Below are positions 45,364 to 57,148 of a stretch of DNA of 64,000 nt, in pieces. Origin of the DNA: Achatina immaculata. Its lineage: Eukaryota > Mollusca > Gastropoda > Stylommatophora > Achatinidae. The stretch covers positions 2,361,501-2,425,500 of the forward strand of contig CM019716.1 of assembly GCA_009760885.1 (NCBI GenBank). The letters run 5' to 3'. A program made the position numbers and the translations under genes. The notes beneath the pieces are model-generated. The model saw only the letters and a program-made list of their open reading frames with translations. It made no database searches and had not been told where the DNA came from. How positions within the stretch are numbered: position 1 is the stretch's first letter; every line of letters starts with the position of its first letter.

Positions 45364-45588
45364 TGTACCCTACCATGCATGATCGTAAAAGGCGACTAAG
45401 GAGGGTTCAGCATAGGGCCAGCAACCCTATCTGGTAAAAAACTATCAGACTGCTACAGAAACAGAAGCAAGGGAAAAAGCAAATGCAGGTGGAAGGAGAA
45501 ATGCTTATCAGGAAACTGAGCCCATGAAGGTTGTGGATGAAAGCCAGCCACTGGAAGTCCCCAGCCCGACTGCAGACCTCCTGGAACC
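45357..45588 (+). mobile_element. LINE A 5' UTR, inverted (copy 2)
   Basis: Second copy of 43734-43965 within the tandem duplication. Confidence 0.85.
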
Positions 45589-46235
45589 TTATATCTCTGC
45601 TCCTGACTAATTCTTATTGCGTCTTTGCTGTTGATGACATTTATCATATTCTTAATTAGGGATACAGATAACGCTAGCAGCATTTAACTTTGTTTGAGAT
45701 ACTAAAAATGTAGCGTGTAAAACACGCAGATTGGCGGAGGAGAATTTCATAATTTGTTTAGCTTAAACCAATGTGGATGTCAAGTACAGACGGAAGAAAT
45801 GTATTCAAAGAAATACATAAACTCTTCTATAACATAGAAATATATCCAGCTGCACCACTTGGAACTTTGTACAAGTTCATTTTAACAGGCAAACAAAATA
45901 ATAAATGTATATAGAGCACACTGTACAAACTGCAGTTTAACAGGCACTGTATAGAGTATATATTGTCTGAAACACACAATGAATACATTTTCGGCTGCAG
46001 TCTTATCCACTATTTTACTTCAATGGGCCGGGGGTGGGGGACTCCCTGGAGATAAATATCCACAATTTTATCTTCTTCATCTTGCTAAGTCCTATTGTTC
46101 CCTCTTCTCGTTTTATCCCATTCCCAACTGCATCATCTGAGAACTTTCATCTATGATGCAGAGATCAACAATTTGGATTATTTTACAAGCTCATTCCTTC
46201 GGTGTATCCCGAAGCACTCACGATCTTACGACAAC

Positions 46236-47590
46236 TTGTCCACCCTTCGCCACTGTTTTCTACACCCACCTTTCGCCACTGTTTTCTACACCCACCTATC
46301 GTCACTGTTTTCTACACCCACCTATCGTCACTGTTTTCTACACTCAACCTTCGCCACTGTTTTCTACACCCACCCATCGTCAATGTTTTCTACACCCACC
46401 CATCGTCAATGTTTTCTACACCCAACCTTCGCCACTGTTTTCTACACTCAACCTTCGCTACTGTTTTCTACACCCACCCGTCGTCAATGTTTTCTACACC
46501 CAACCTTCGCCATTGTTTTCTACACTCAACCTTCGCCACTGTTTTCTACACCCACCCATCGTCACTGTTTTCTACACTCACCCCTCGTCACGGTTTTTTT
46601 ACACCCAACCTTCGCCACTGTTTTCTACACCCACCCATCGTCACCGTTTTCTAAACCCAACCATCGTCACTGTTTTCTACACCCACCCATCATCACTGTT
46701 TTCTACACCTAACCTTCGCCAATGTTTTCTACACCCACCCATCGTCACTGTTTTCTACACCTAACATTCGCCAATGTTTTCTACACCCAACCATCGTCAC
46801 TGTTTTCTACACCTAACCTTCGCCAATGTTTTCTACACCCACCCATCGTCACTGTTTTCTACACCTAACCTTCGCCAATGTTTTCTACACTCACCCATCG
46901 TCACTGTTTTCTACACTCAACCTTCGCCAATGTTTTCTACACCCAACCTTCGCCACTGTTTTCTACACCCACCCATTGTAACTGTTTTCTATACCATCCC
47001 GTCGTCACTGTTTTCTACACCCAACCTTCGCCACTGTTTTCTATACTCAACCTTCGCCACTGTTTTCTACACCCAACCTTCGCCACAGTTTTCTACACTC
47101 ACCCATCGTCACTGTTTTCTACGCCCAACCTTCGCCACAGTTTTCTACACTCACCATCGTCACTTTTTTCTACACTTACCATCGTCACTGTTTTCTACAG
47201 CCACCCTTCGCCACTGTTTCTACACCTAACCTTCGCCAATGTTTTCTACACTCACCCATCGTCACTTTTTTCTACACTCACCATCGTCACTGTTTTCTAC
47301 AGCCACCCTTCGCCACTGTTTCTACACCTAACCTTCGCCACTGTTTTCTACATCCACCCATCGTCACTGTTTTCTACACCCAACCTTCGCCACTGTTTTC
47401 TACATCCACCCATCGTCACTGTTTTCTACACCCAACCTTCGCCACTGTTTTCTACATCCACCCATCGTTACTGTTTTCTACACCCAACCGTCGCCACAGT
47501 TTTCTACACTGATCATCATCACTGTTTTCTACAGCCACCTTTCGCCACTGTTTTCCATACTCACCCTTCGTCGCTTGTTTCGACTCTTTT
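46236..47590. repeat. 26-bp minisatellite, about 50 copies
   Basis: Units close to TTCGCCACTGTTTTCTACAC followed by CCAACC, alternating with a CATCGTCACTG form. Because 26 is not divisible by three and the unit lacks stops, all three forward frames stay open, giving spurious FLHPPIVTVFYT-type frames. Confidence 0.95.
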
Positions 47591-48215
47591 CTAGCATTCA
47601 TTTCTTTCGACGGTCCGACTTGGAGCCAGTTCTCCAGTCAGGGTCTGTTCTACACACAGTGCAACTTAACATCCACAGAAATATATACACTGCACAGACT
47701 GTAATAACTGACGCATAAACATTTACTCCATACAAACAGTAGCTTAACAAACACAGAAGAATATACACTACACAAACTGCAAATTAACAAACACACAAAT
47801 ATATACTCACAGAAATTACATCTTATCAATTCACAGAACTATAAACGCAGTACAAAACTGCAATTTAACAAACAGAAACTACATCTTATCAATTCACAGA
47901 ACTATAAACGCATTAAAAAACTGCAACTTAACAAACAGAAACTACAGCTCAACATGCACAGTAAAATATCCACAGTACAATTTGCAACGTAACAGACATA
48001 AATTAAAATCATAACACATACGATCTCTTTTTAAGTTATGAAAACATAAACATTTAATTTGGTAATCTTATCTTCACGTGGAACTGTAATAAGTGTGAAG
48101 TTCGAAGTAAAGTTGACGCAGTCGTTATAGCATAATCTTTTATGTGTCTCTGAATGTTTAACCATCCACATAAATAGTCTGCTATGATCATCACAACTCT
48201 TCAGCTCTTTCTCTC
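47591..48215. other. Unit 3 non-coding DNA
   Basis: Aligns with 10140-10640 and 28255-28790. Contains degenerate AACTTAACAAACACAGAA repeats. No gene. Confidence 0.6.
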
Positions 48216-48219
48216 AATC

Positions 48220-48700
48220 AATCAAGTGCCATGCCGCGTGGTGTAGGCGGTCATTTCTCTCCACAATTCACTGTCTTTAGACTTGATTATGAGATTCGCC
48301 GGTGACTTTCTTCCTAGCCACACTGGCAACCCATCCAGTAACTTCTCTCTCTGTCTTCCTCTGTCTCTTCTTCCCTCTTTATCCAGTTGCCACAGTGTGT
48401 TCCAATTTTCCAATTCTCAGAAAATGTCCTACAAATCTCGCTTGTCTGCCTCTGATCTTTGCTGTAACCCCAGCCATCCCTTTTAGCTGTAACCCCAGCC
48501 TCTCTTAAGACTTCCTCGTTGGTTTTTGTTAGCTGTCTAGGGCACTTTCAACATCGTTCTTATAAACCACATCTCCATGGCCTCTATTTCTCGCTGTACT
48601 CTCTTATTCATAGACCATGCTTCACATCCATAAAACAAAATTGGCTCGATGTAACATTTAAGTACTCAGAATCTTGTTTTCATTGATAACTCTTTCTCTA
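48220..48700 (-). mobile_element. LINE E 3'-end fragment
   Basis: On the minus strand: LKCYIEPILFYGCEAWSMNK, EMWFIRTMLKVP and then the frame 48413-48222 ending DSELWREMTAYTTRHGT and a stop. This is the C-terminal tail of a LINE related to LINE B (..RSMIANASRHGT). Stops interrupt the upper part. Confidence 0.72.
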
Positions 48701-49765
48701 TCCTGAACTATTTAAATTTAGAAAAAAAAATTGCGACTTTGTGCTTTCATTTTCCTCCTTTGCAGATTCAAATTTTAATTTGCTATATAAACTGGCTATA
48801 GGTTTCTGGTAATTTTTTTTTGGTAAAAAAGAAATTACAGCTTCATTTATTATAATGTGTGTGTGTGCGTTTGTGTGTACTGTTCTTTTGTGATCGGTAG
48901 CGAAACGCTTAAGGAAGTTGAAGCTATTATTTATGATTTCTCTTTATTTAAAAAAAATGTTTTAATGTTTGACACACACTTTAATAAAAATTGAAAAATT
49001 CAAATATCTGCTCCAAAGATTCAAGTTACAAAAACTAACATTTGTAAAATGTCTAGTCATTTCATGAATTTCACTGTCGAGTGTGGCCGAAGGACATTCG
49101 TGAAAACTAGAAAAAAAGCAATTTAATTCTTTGTCGCATAAGAGTACCTTTTTATTATTATTATTTTGTAGAAAACTATTGAATGGGGCATGATGGCCCT
49201 TAAAAACAATTTACATTTTTTTCATAGTGTCCATGTGTATATAGTTTGCTATACACTTTTTTATTCCTATTTTTTCAGATAAAAAATGGTGGAGTGAAAG
49301 GGGTTAAAGAAATTATATCATACGCTTATCTTCTTTCTTCCTAATAGTATTCAAACTCGTAGTGACCTGTTCAATGTAAATCCCCGAAGAGGTCAGAGAC
49401 ACTGAAGCAAATCTCCAGAAACTGACAAATTCTCTGAGATTTTCTCGATTTTATAAATCGACCTTTTGAAACGAAACGTGGAAATAAAATGTGGAGTTCA
49501 TAGCGACTTCAAGAGACAATAGGAAAACTTTATAATCTACGATGCTACAAGTTGCTTAGCCTAGTCTATAGTCTACTTTAGCCTAGCATTTGCCACAAGG
49601 ATTTTATTGGAAGAGCCAAGCGACGAGAAACTGTCAGGGCCGTGCTGCAATGCTGCAGGTATTGTTACATAAAAAAACAAGTGTGCGATCTTAAGTCATT
49701 CTACCGATTAGTTAATCAGTAATTCGCCTTTCATCATGTGAATCTTTGTAATTACTTTCTTCTGC
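48701..49765. other. Unit 3 non-coding DNA
   Basis: Aligns with 10660-11720 and 28800-29840. No gene recognised. Confidence 0.6.
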
Positions 49766-49769
49766 TATA

Positions 49770-51040
49770 AAGGTAGAATAAAATCTCCCCTGCCACAAAG
49801 GTAAACTAAATTCTCCCCCAGCATAACTAAATTGTCTCCTGCCATACAGGTAAACGAAACTCCCTCCTGCAATAAAGGTAAACTAAATATCCTCCTGCAA
49901 CAAAGGTAAACTAAACTCTCTCCTGCCATAAAAGGAAACTAAACACTATCCTGCCATAAAAGTAAACTAAACACTATCCTGCAATAAAGGCAAACTAAAC
50001 TCTCTCCTGCCATAGAGGCAAACTAAACTCTCTCCTGTCATAAAGGTAAACTAAACTCTCTCCTGCAATCCGGCGTGACGTGCAAGATGGCGGACGTTTT
50101 TTTTAACGCTCTCGCCGCATGCAGAAATCAGCGGAATTCCGCTTGATCTGTTACATATCATGTACAAGGAGTTGGGCATAAGGCTAACAACCTTATCCTG
50201 GGACCTATCTAGAAGTGACTCCAGATGGGGAAAAAAGATATCGTTATGGAAACTCGCAGAGAAACCAACCGAGCATCAGGGATGCCAATTCCGAAGAGCT
50301 CATTCGTCGACCCCAAAATGGCGAACTACTTTGCGAGCCCTATGTGACGTTTAACGGCACGGGAAGGATATAAGATATAAGATAAGAAACTCTCTCCTGC
50401 CATAGAGGTAAACTAAACCACTTCCTGCCATAAAGGTAAACTAAACTCTCCCTCGCCATAAAAGTAAACTAAACTCTCCTGCCATAAAGGTAAACTAAAC
50501 TCCTTCCTGCCATAGAGGTAAACTAAACACCCTCCTGCCATAAAAGGTAAACTAAATTCTCCCTCGCCATAGAAGTAAACTAAAGTCTCCCGTCATAAAG
50601 GTAAACTAAACTCCCTCCTGCCAAAGTAAACTAAACATTCTCCTTCAATAAAGGTAAACTAAACTATCTCCTGCTATAGAGGTAAACTAAACACCGTCCT
50701 GCAATAAAGGTAAACTAAACTCTCAACAGGCATAACTAAATTCTCTCCTGCCATACAGATAAACTAAACTCCCTCCTGCCATAAAGGTAAACGAAACACT
50801 CTCCTGCAATAAAGATAAACTAAACTCTCCCCCGCTATAAAGGTAAACTAAACTATCTCCTGCCATAAAGGTAAACTAAACTCCCTCCTGCCATAAAGGT
50901 AAACTAAACTCTCTCCTACCATAAAGATAAACTAAACTCTCTCCTGCAGCAAAAGTAAACTAAATTCCCTCCTGCCATAAAGGTAAACTAAAGTCTCTCC
51001 TGCAATAAAGGTAAACTAAACTAACTCCCGCCATAAAGGC
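49770..51040. repeat. 28-bp minisatellite, specific expansion in unit 3
   Basis: About 34 copies of a unit close to CTCCTGCCATAAAGGTAAAC followed by TAAACTCC, interrupted at about 50068-50388 by a bipartite LINE C element. Units 1 and 2 each have only one copy at the same position (11730-11765 and 29860-29895). Confidence 0.92.
50068..50388 (+). mobile_element. Short bipartite LINE C derivative
   Basis: About 320 bp. The last part (50316-50388) is the LINE C 3' end (GGCGAACTACTTTGCGAGCC .. ATATAAGATATAAGATAAG). The first part is not in the other LINE C copies here, but it contains GGCATAAGGCTAACAACCTTATCC, a hairpin like that of the LINE A 5' UTR, so it is probably LINE C 5' UTR. It lies inside the 28-bp minisatellite. 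AAACTCTCTCCTGC on both sides may be the target duplication or simply the repeat. Confidence 0.65.
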
Positions 51041-51701
51041 ACCTATAAAAATATTAGTGCTCACATTTTCCTTGACCATCATTCGGCGCACTACAGCTGA
51101 TATGAGCAGCACAAAGCCTGGTCTCTTTTACTTCTACAGCTCAAAGAGAAGCCAGGTACCTATTTCTACAAGTGAGTGACTGGAATTTCTCCGGCCAGAA
51201 CTGAACCACCTGTCTTGTCATGAGGGGCTATTGCCCTAATCACTTCATCACTCTGGCACCTACATCTACATTACATATCTATTTATTACTGTCTTAACAG
51301 GTAAAGTCCCGTTTAGTACATTCAGAAAATGCAGTTCTAGCAAGCACAACCAACACGCGGACCATACAGAACCCCGTTCAAGGAGCTAGTAAGTTCTAAA
51401 AGCCACTTTTCATTTACTAGACGCAACACAGTCTTTGATAGTATTAAATGACTATACTTTAATGCTAGGAAAAAGGCCATCACTCAAAATGTTTAATATT
51501 TTAAAATTTTAGATCATTCTTATTTACAAACATTAGCCCTTAAAAACTTAGAAAATTATATAACTTAGCAAAGAAAGCTCATTTGTATATTATTTATTAA
51601 ACCACGAAAGCTTACCTGTAGAAATATTTTGCAAACAGAGAGAATATTTCTAGCGTTAAATAATAAAGATTACTACAAGTGTACCTTAAAGTTCTTGAAG
51701 A

Positions 51702-51721
51702 TTTCTTTTCTCTGTCTCCAG
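51702..51721 (+). other. Candidate 3' splice acceptor upstream of receptor 3
   Basis: TTTCTTTTCTCTGTCTCCAG, 440 bp before the start codon, equivalent to the sites at 12719 and 31056. Confidence 0.5.
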
Positions 51722-52160
51722 TTGCATGATCGAACAAGAGAAGATCAATGAAGACAGTCATTATGAAGTTGAAAGACTGGTCCCATTGATTATCAATGGA
51801 AGGTCTCCCGTTAACAGTCACCATTCAGCCTCTAATTGGAGCCATCGTCGATAATCTGGTATCCAAGTAATGATAGTTAAATCCATTATCACTCAAAGCT
51901 GTTGCCGTGACAGAGTGCTTGAGAATTAATTATTCTTCAGCAAACATTCTTAATTTCCTCGCAATAAATTAAACAAATTCTAAGATACATTCTTCTCTGG
52001 AGGTTTATTGATTATATTACGAACTTACAAGAACACTTACTTCATTTGAGTTATTGAATCTAGTTATTTTCTGACAATAAAACTAAGAGATTCAGTAAAG
52101 CCAATTCCTCCGGCCAATTTTTTTAAATATCAAAAGAAACCTCCGTCTTGGAATCTTACA

Positions 52161-53222
52161 ATGGTTTACAATATGAATCCAGTCTCTGCTGCAGGTAATA
52201 ATTCAGGGAAGCAGCTTATTAGCGACAAGGCCGCTGAATATTTCATGATTATAAATCATAACATAATCAATACCACAATCGCTTTATTTGGTATTGTGGC
52301 CAACGTTATGAATATTATTGTGTTCTTTAAACAAGGTTTCGACAACACAATGAATATTAGTTTCTTTGGTTTGGCCATATCTGATCTGTGTAGCCTCGTT
52401 GCTATGATATGGTTTAGCCTGTGTGTTAACCCTTTGTTCGTGTACTCTGACGTTCCAATTGTTGCGCCGGAAATTTTGCACTTGACCGCCGGGATTCCTC
52501 ATATATGTTTTGTCCGGATCACCGGATGGATTACCGTATTTGTCACTGCAGAAAGATGTTTGTGTATAACGATACCGCTGAAGATCAAGCAGATAATCAC
52601 ACCCAGAGTAACGATGATTACTATATTTCTGATATATTTCAGTATTATCCTATCTTTTGTTCCAGAATACCAAACATCCTACATTGGTTGGAAGTTCTAT
52701 CCAGACAGAAACAAGTCTTTACTGGGTTTAGAATTTACAAGCGACAGAAAGCACGTGGAAGGATTGTCTTTTTTCCTGTATTCCATTCTTGGTACAGCGT
52801 CCTTTATCGCCGTAATAATATTCACAGTCATCCTTGTGGTTCAACTGAAAAGAAAATCCAAATGGCGCACAAAGGCAAACGTAGACAAGATACGCTGTGA
52901 GTCCATCACCAACCGTGACAGAAAGACTATGAACATGGTAGCAAGCATCGCCGTTATTCTGATTATTTGCTATATACCCGGTGTAACAATATCCATGACG
53001 CTGTTTTTTGAGCCAGAGTTCAGTATTCTCGGAAGGGAACTGAATGCATTTTTTGTTGCTTGGTCCTTCGGCTTCATCTTCCACTGCCTGAACTCAAGCG
53101 TCAATATCTTCCTCTACTACAACATGAGCACGAAATATCGAGAAACATTTCTTGAGGTCTTTGGTTTTTGTTGGAAGCTGGATACTCATGGAAGACAGAA
53201 TACAGTCAATAGCGTTACATAA
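52161..53222 (+). CDS. Receptor 3: class A GPCR, gastropod chemosensory-receptor type
   Basis: 353 residues in one exon, almost identical to receptors 1 and 2. It starts MVYNMNP where the sisters have MLYNMNP. Key motifs are intact: GIVAN, LAISD, ERCLCI, CYIPG, NSSVNIFLYY. Differences from receptor 2 include Arg149 for Lys, Ser173 for Ala, Thr212 for Ala, Ile289 for Thr, Gly304 for Ala and His308 for Gln. The C-terminus ends NSVT: the next codon is TAA where receptor 1 DNA has CAA, and the following AAC TAA shows the older end two codons further on. Same caveats on ligand as for the others. Confidence 0.88.
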   Translation: MVYNMNPVSAAGNNSGKQLISDKAAEYFMIINHNIINTTIALFGIVANVMNIIVFFKQGFDNTMNISFFGLAISDLCSLVAMIWFSLCVNPLFVYSDVPIVAPEILHLTAGIPHICFVRITGWITVFVTAERCLCITIPLKIKQIITPRVTMITIFLIYFSIILSFVPEYQTSYIGWKFYPDRNKSLLGLEFTSDRKHVEGLSFFLYSILGTASFIAVIIFTVILVVQLKRKSKWRTKANVDKIRCESITNRDRKTMNMVASIAVILIICYIPGVTISMTLFFEPEFSILGRELNAFFVAWSFGFIFHCLNSSVNIFLYYNMSTKYRETFLEVFGFCWKLDTHGRQNTVNSVT

Positions 53223-53315
53223 AACTAATAGTATTATCTGGCCAACGCCGTCTCCCCAGCGCTGTAAACCCTGGACGAAGAAATGCTCTGAAGAACGTAT
53301 CCATCATTTAGCGGG

Positions 53316-53321
53316 AATAAA
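53316..53321 (+). other. Candidate polyadenylation signal of receptor 3
   Basis: AATAAA 94 bp after the stop within GGAATAAAATGCAAACG, equivalent to 14336 in unit 1. Confidence 0.55.
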
Positions 53322-53813
53322 ATGCAAACGGGCAATAAATATTAATTTATATTAACTGGTATTTTGAACAAAATCAATGTTTAAAAATTTAAAAATATAT
53401 TGATATACACGAAGAGAAGTTTAATCAACAGAGTTTTATCAGCTTTGGACAACAGAAGCGTTTCAACACATTAGTGATAATTAATCGGCAAACCTTACAG
53501 TATGAATTATGAATGTATTTTTTCTTATTTATTAACACACATGTCTGAGAAATTTCTTTGTTGAGAATTGTTTTATAATTGGCGTGAAGTCACTGGCCGT
53601 CGGGATGTCATTTTGCATTGGCACGAATGAAAGGTAGTTCAAACTCTGCAATCTGATTGTGCTGTGAAACTGTCTTTATAAGTTTCAGTTCTCAAATAAG
53701 TCTTCCCTGCACAGTTGGTCACCACCACGTGTATGAATAAACTGATAGGGAGGGAGGGCAACATCGGGAAACACGGATTTCAATTTGCCGGAGATTAGTT
53801 TGCCGTACAACTC

Positions 53814-53815
<2 letters not shown>

Positions 53816-53866
<51 letters not shown>
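53816..53866. repeat. (GA)n microsatellite
   Basis: About 25 GA repeats. The sister position in unit 1 (about 14830) has only GGGAGAATG. Confidence 0.95.
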
Positions 53867-53868
<2 letters not shown>

Positions 53869-54754
53869 TTCCCACATTTTTAAAAAAATCACGAACCATC
53901 TAGAATGTGAGTCGGTTTCATTCATTTAGAAAGTCACCATAATCGAGATCTTTGTCTCACACAATAAGCATATACTCACACATTTTGTTTAGCTCATCAG
54001 AAATAACTGTTTTCAACTGACCGAAAAAACTAATTTCAAAATTCATGAATAAGCTTATGTACGTTTGTCAGGTCAGAGGCCAGTGTTCAGAGAGTCCAGA
54101 ACAGGGAGGATTGTTTCCATTTAAATCTGCCACTTTTGCTTATGTCTTATCCTGATTAGTTGTAAGTATTAAGACATACACTTCGCTTTCTTTCAAGTTT
54201 CTTCACGTCGCTGTAATCCAAACCTGAAAACTCCCCCTGGCCATATTTTGGTATCCAGTAACTTCTGAAATTTCCTGAAGAAATGCACAAGAATATTAAT
54301 GACAAACAGATATGTCTACGTATTTAGACTCCATTAACATTGTTAAACACTTGACGTCCAAAGAAAGAAAGCGTACGATGGATGGTCAACTATGGGAGCT
54401 GACTCGTCGAATTAAGAAAAATAATCTTGGTAGCCTCTCCTTGGCGCTCTCCAGCCATTACCATTTTTGGTGAAAGAATTACTGAGAAGTTCAAGACGAA
54501 CTTTCTCACTGATCTTTATTCTTTACATTTCTAACGAAAATTATTTTATGTGTGAATTCAAATTGATAGCACTGTCTTACGAAATTCAAGTTCAGTAAAA
54601 CTTCTGTGTTTTTTTTAAAATTGTGTATTACATCTACACGTTTTCTGCCCACTGAATCTGAAAATGACATCTGATTTTCTCCATCACGTATAGTTTTACC
54701 CTCAACGTACGTACGTAGACGTTTTTGGACGAAGTAGCAATATTGTACGAGTTC

Positions 54755-56080
54755 ATTCATGTGACATGTCCTTTCCAGAACGCTGACCCTCTCACAGCCT
54801 CCCTAATTACAATATAGTCTTGCGCAAGTTAACCAGTTTTTTGCAATGACACATTCAGACTTTTCGTGATATCCTGAGACCACCTGCGATGAGGTCGCCC
54901 CTTTTCTCTTTTACCAGGCACTATGCCTTCTACTACCAACCTCTCCAAGCTGTTGTGTCCCTTGATGTGGCCGAAGTATCCCAGCTTTCTAATTTTTATG
55001 GTGTTAACGAGTCAGTTTTCTGCGACACCTAATTATATTAGTATTTCTTTATTTAATTTTCATTCTATCCATGAATTTGTAAGTGGCCTTCTGCAACATT
55101 TCATTTCAAATGTTGCTATTCTCTTTTCTAGTGATTTGTAAAATGTTCATGTTACGCATCCGTATGTTGCCACTGGGAATATGTAAGCTCTTAGTAAACA
55201 TAACTTTGTTTTCTTGTTGGTACCTTGACACATACTTTTCATTTGTGCTAGTTTCTGTGAAGCAAATGTAATCCTTCTTTTGATTTCTACTGCACAGTTA
55301 CCATTGGTGGTGATGACCTAACCTAGATATTCGAATTTACTTGCATCTTCAAGCTCTTGGTGGCCCAGTGTAATTTTGAATTTACTTCTCGTTTTATCAG
55401 TTGTCATTACTTTGGTTTTGTTGGTGTTTAAAAAGAGATTCTGAGCTTCGCTGTGTCTTTTGGTTGGGAGAATCAACTGTTGCAGTCCTTCTGAGCTGTT
55501 TGATAGAAGGGCAGTATCATCAGCGTATCTTATTTCTGGAATCCGGTGGCCCCCGATATTGAAAGAGTCAAATTTAGTTGTTTTTTTCCACTCTTACATT
55601 CCTCATGATGTTTTCAGGGTAGATGTTGAACAGGTATGGAGAAAGGATACATCCCTGTTTTACTCCGTTTTATACGTCAAAGCAACCCGATGTTTCGACA
55701 TCTACCCTCACTGCTGCTTGGTACAGTTTGCCGATGAGGTGTACCAGATGACTGGGAAAACCCATGTTGTTCATAATAGACCATAACTGTTGATGTTGCA
55801 CACAGCCGAAAGCTGTGGTTTACAAAACAGGTGTATAGATCCAGATTAAACTCTCTACACGTTTCTGTGATGTTCCTCAAGTTTATTATATGATCTCAGC
55901 CTGGCCTGAAACCTGCCTGTACTTCATGTATTTCTTCTTCTATTTTTACCTCCATCCTTTTGGTTCGTAGCAATATCTTGCTTGCCTGACGTATAGTTCG
56001 TACATATTTTTAGATTGCCCTTCTTCGGCAGAAAGTCTACGAAAAAACTGAACTTAATTCTGTAACATGGCTGAATAAAA
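54755..56080 (-). pseudogene. LINE D-related reverse transcriptase, frameshifted
   Basis: Minus strand, in order: LPKKGNLKICTNY (fingers), HEVQAGFRPG, INLRNITETCREFNLDLYTCFV (motif A region, decayed), HGF..HLVHLIGKLY and a ..GCILSP-like motif B, then TKVMTTDKTRSKFKITLGH, LGYFGHIKGHNSLERLVVEG, PGKREKGRPHRRW and a tail near GAATGAAC. Several stops. No endonuclease. It faces away from the next LINE D fragment. Confidence 0.75.
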
Positions 56081-56234
56081 ATTAATCTGTAACGACACCT
56101 GAATAAATTCATCACCGCTGATGCTCTACTACGTTAACTTTAGTCAAAAGCCTTGCAGTGTCCTTTTCTTTTGTCACTGAAGCTGCACTTTTTGTTTTTT
56201 CTCTTACATGAGGCTTCTGAATTTTCAGGGTGTA

Positions 56235-56946
56235 ACATCAAGAAGATGTATGACTAGCGAAGAGCAAAACCTCTACTTTAATACGAAGAAAACTACACTG
56301 ATGACAACTGACAAAACAAATAAGGCAGCTGAAATATGTATCAATGAGGAAAAACTGGAAGAAGTGGAGAGTTTTGAATATCTTGGATCGCTACTAATAA
56401 TGGAGATACAATGAGGGAAATTAAAAGGAGGACATCTATCGCTCTTCAGAAAGTAAAACAACTAAAGAATCTGTGGAGAGGAACAGACGGAACCACAAAA
56501 ATAAGATTTTTAAGTGCATGCATTTTTCTCATCGCAACATATGCCTGTGAGACCTGGACACTTAACAAAACAGCTGAGAAACACATAAATGCCTTTGAAT
56601 GTAAATGCTACAGAAGAGTTCTTCAAATATCGTGGAGACAAAAAAGAACAAATGTATCTATAGTACAAGAGCTTAATATTGAAGAAGGCTGGCTAGTAAA
56701 AGAGAAAACTTAAATATTTTTGACACATTAAACGTCACGATAATCTAGAGAAAACCGTCTTGGAAGTGTACATAATGGGAAAAAGAAAGAGAGGAAGACC
56801 AAGGCGAAGGTGGCTGCAAGACATCGTTGATGATCTGCAAATAGATGCATCAGCGGCAGGCCATCTTGTTCACAACCGAGAGGCCTACAGGAGTGCTGTT
56901 AGGGAGGCAAAGTTCCGCAAGGGACATGCAAATGAATGAATGAATG
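56235..56946 (+). pseudogene. LINE D C-terminal region
   Basis: SEEQNLYFNTKKTTLMTTDK and ESFEYLGSLL in one frame, then after a frameshift MREIKRRTSIALQKVKQLKN, SACIFLIATYACETWTLNKT, ECKCYRRVLQISWRQK and INIEEGWLVK-like sequence, then GKRKRGRPRRRWLQDIVDDL and EAYRSAVREAKFRKG. Ends with a (AATG)n tail at about 56930-56948. The clearest copy of this tail type in the window. Confidence 0.8.
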
Positions 56947-56948
56947 AG

Positions 56949-57148
56949 TGAACATCAAGAAGTAGCCGCTGGTCATATTAACATCTCATCGACCTTGATG
57001 TTTTTTAATTCCATTTCTTTAACATCCTGGTGGAACTTCCCTCCCCCCCCCCCCCCCCACCCCCCAACCCCCCTTGCTCCTCGCTAGCTGCGACAAAATT
57101 TTCTGGGAAAACCTCCAAATGTTGATGGAAGTAGTGAAGTTGTAGGCT
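56949..57148. other. Short gap with C-homopolymer
   Basis: A C run with few interruptions at about 57040-57073. Nothing else. Confidence 0.6.

Larger units (their letters stand above)
44354..45976. repeat. 1,623-bp tandem duplication, copy 2
   Basis: Same sequence as copy 1 with a 1,623-bp offset, ending in ACACACA before ATGAATACATTTTC. The junction shows only 2-3 bp of microhomology (CA). Either a very recent duplication or an assembly duplicate. Confidence 0.92.
41575..54560 (+). repeat. Segmental duplication unit 3 (proximal part)
   Basis: Collinear with units 1 and 2. The distal remainder resumes at 61290-61956 after about 6.7 kb of inserted elements. Unit 3 is the most rearranged, with an internal 1,623-bp tandem duplication, two kilobase-scale minisatellites, and several LINE fragments. 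Confidence 0.78.

Noticed and set aside
46095..47594. Reading frames of 150-238 codons with FLHPPIVTVFYT repeats
   Set aside because: Products of the 26-bp minisatellite, open in all three frames.
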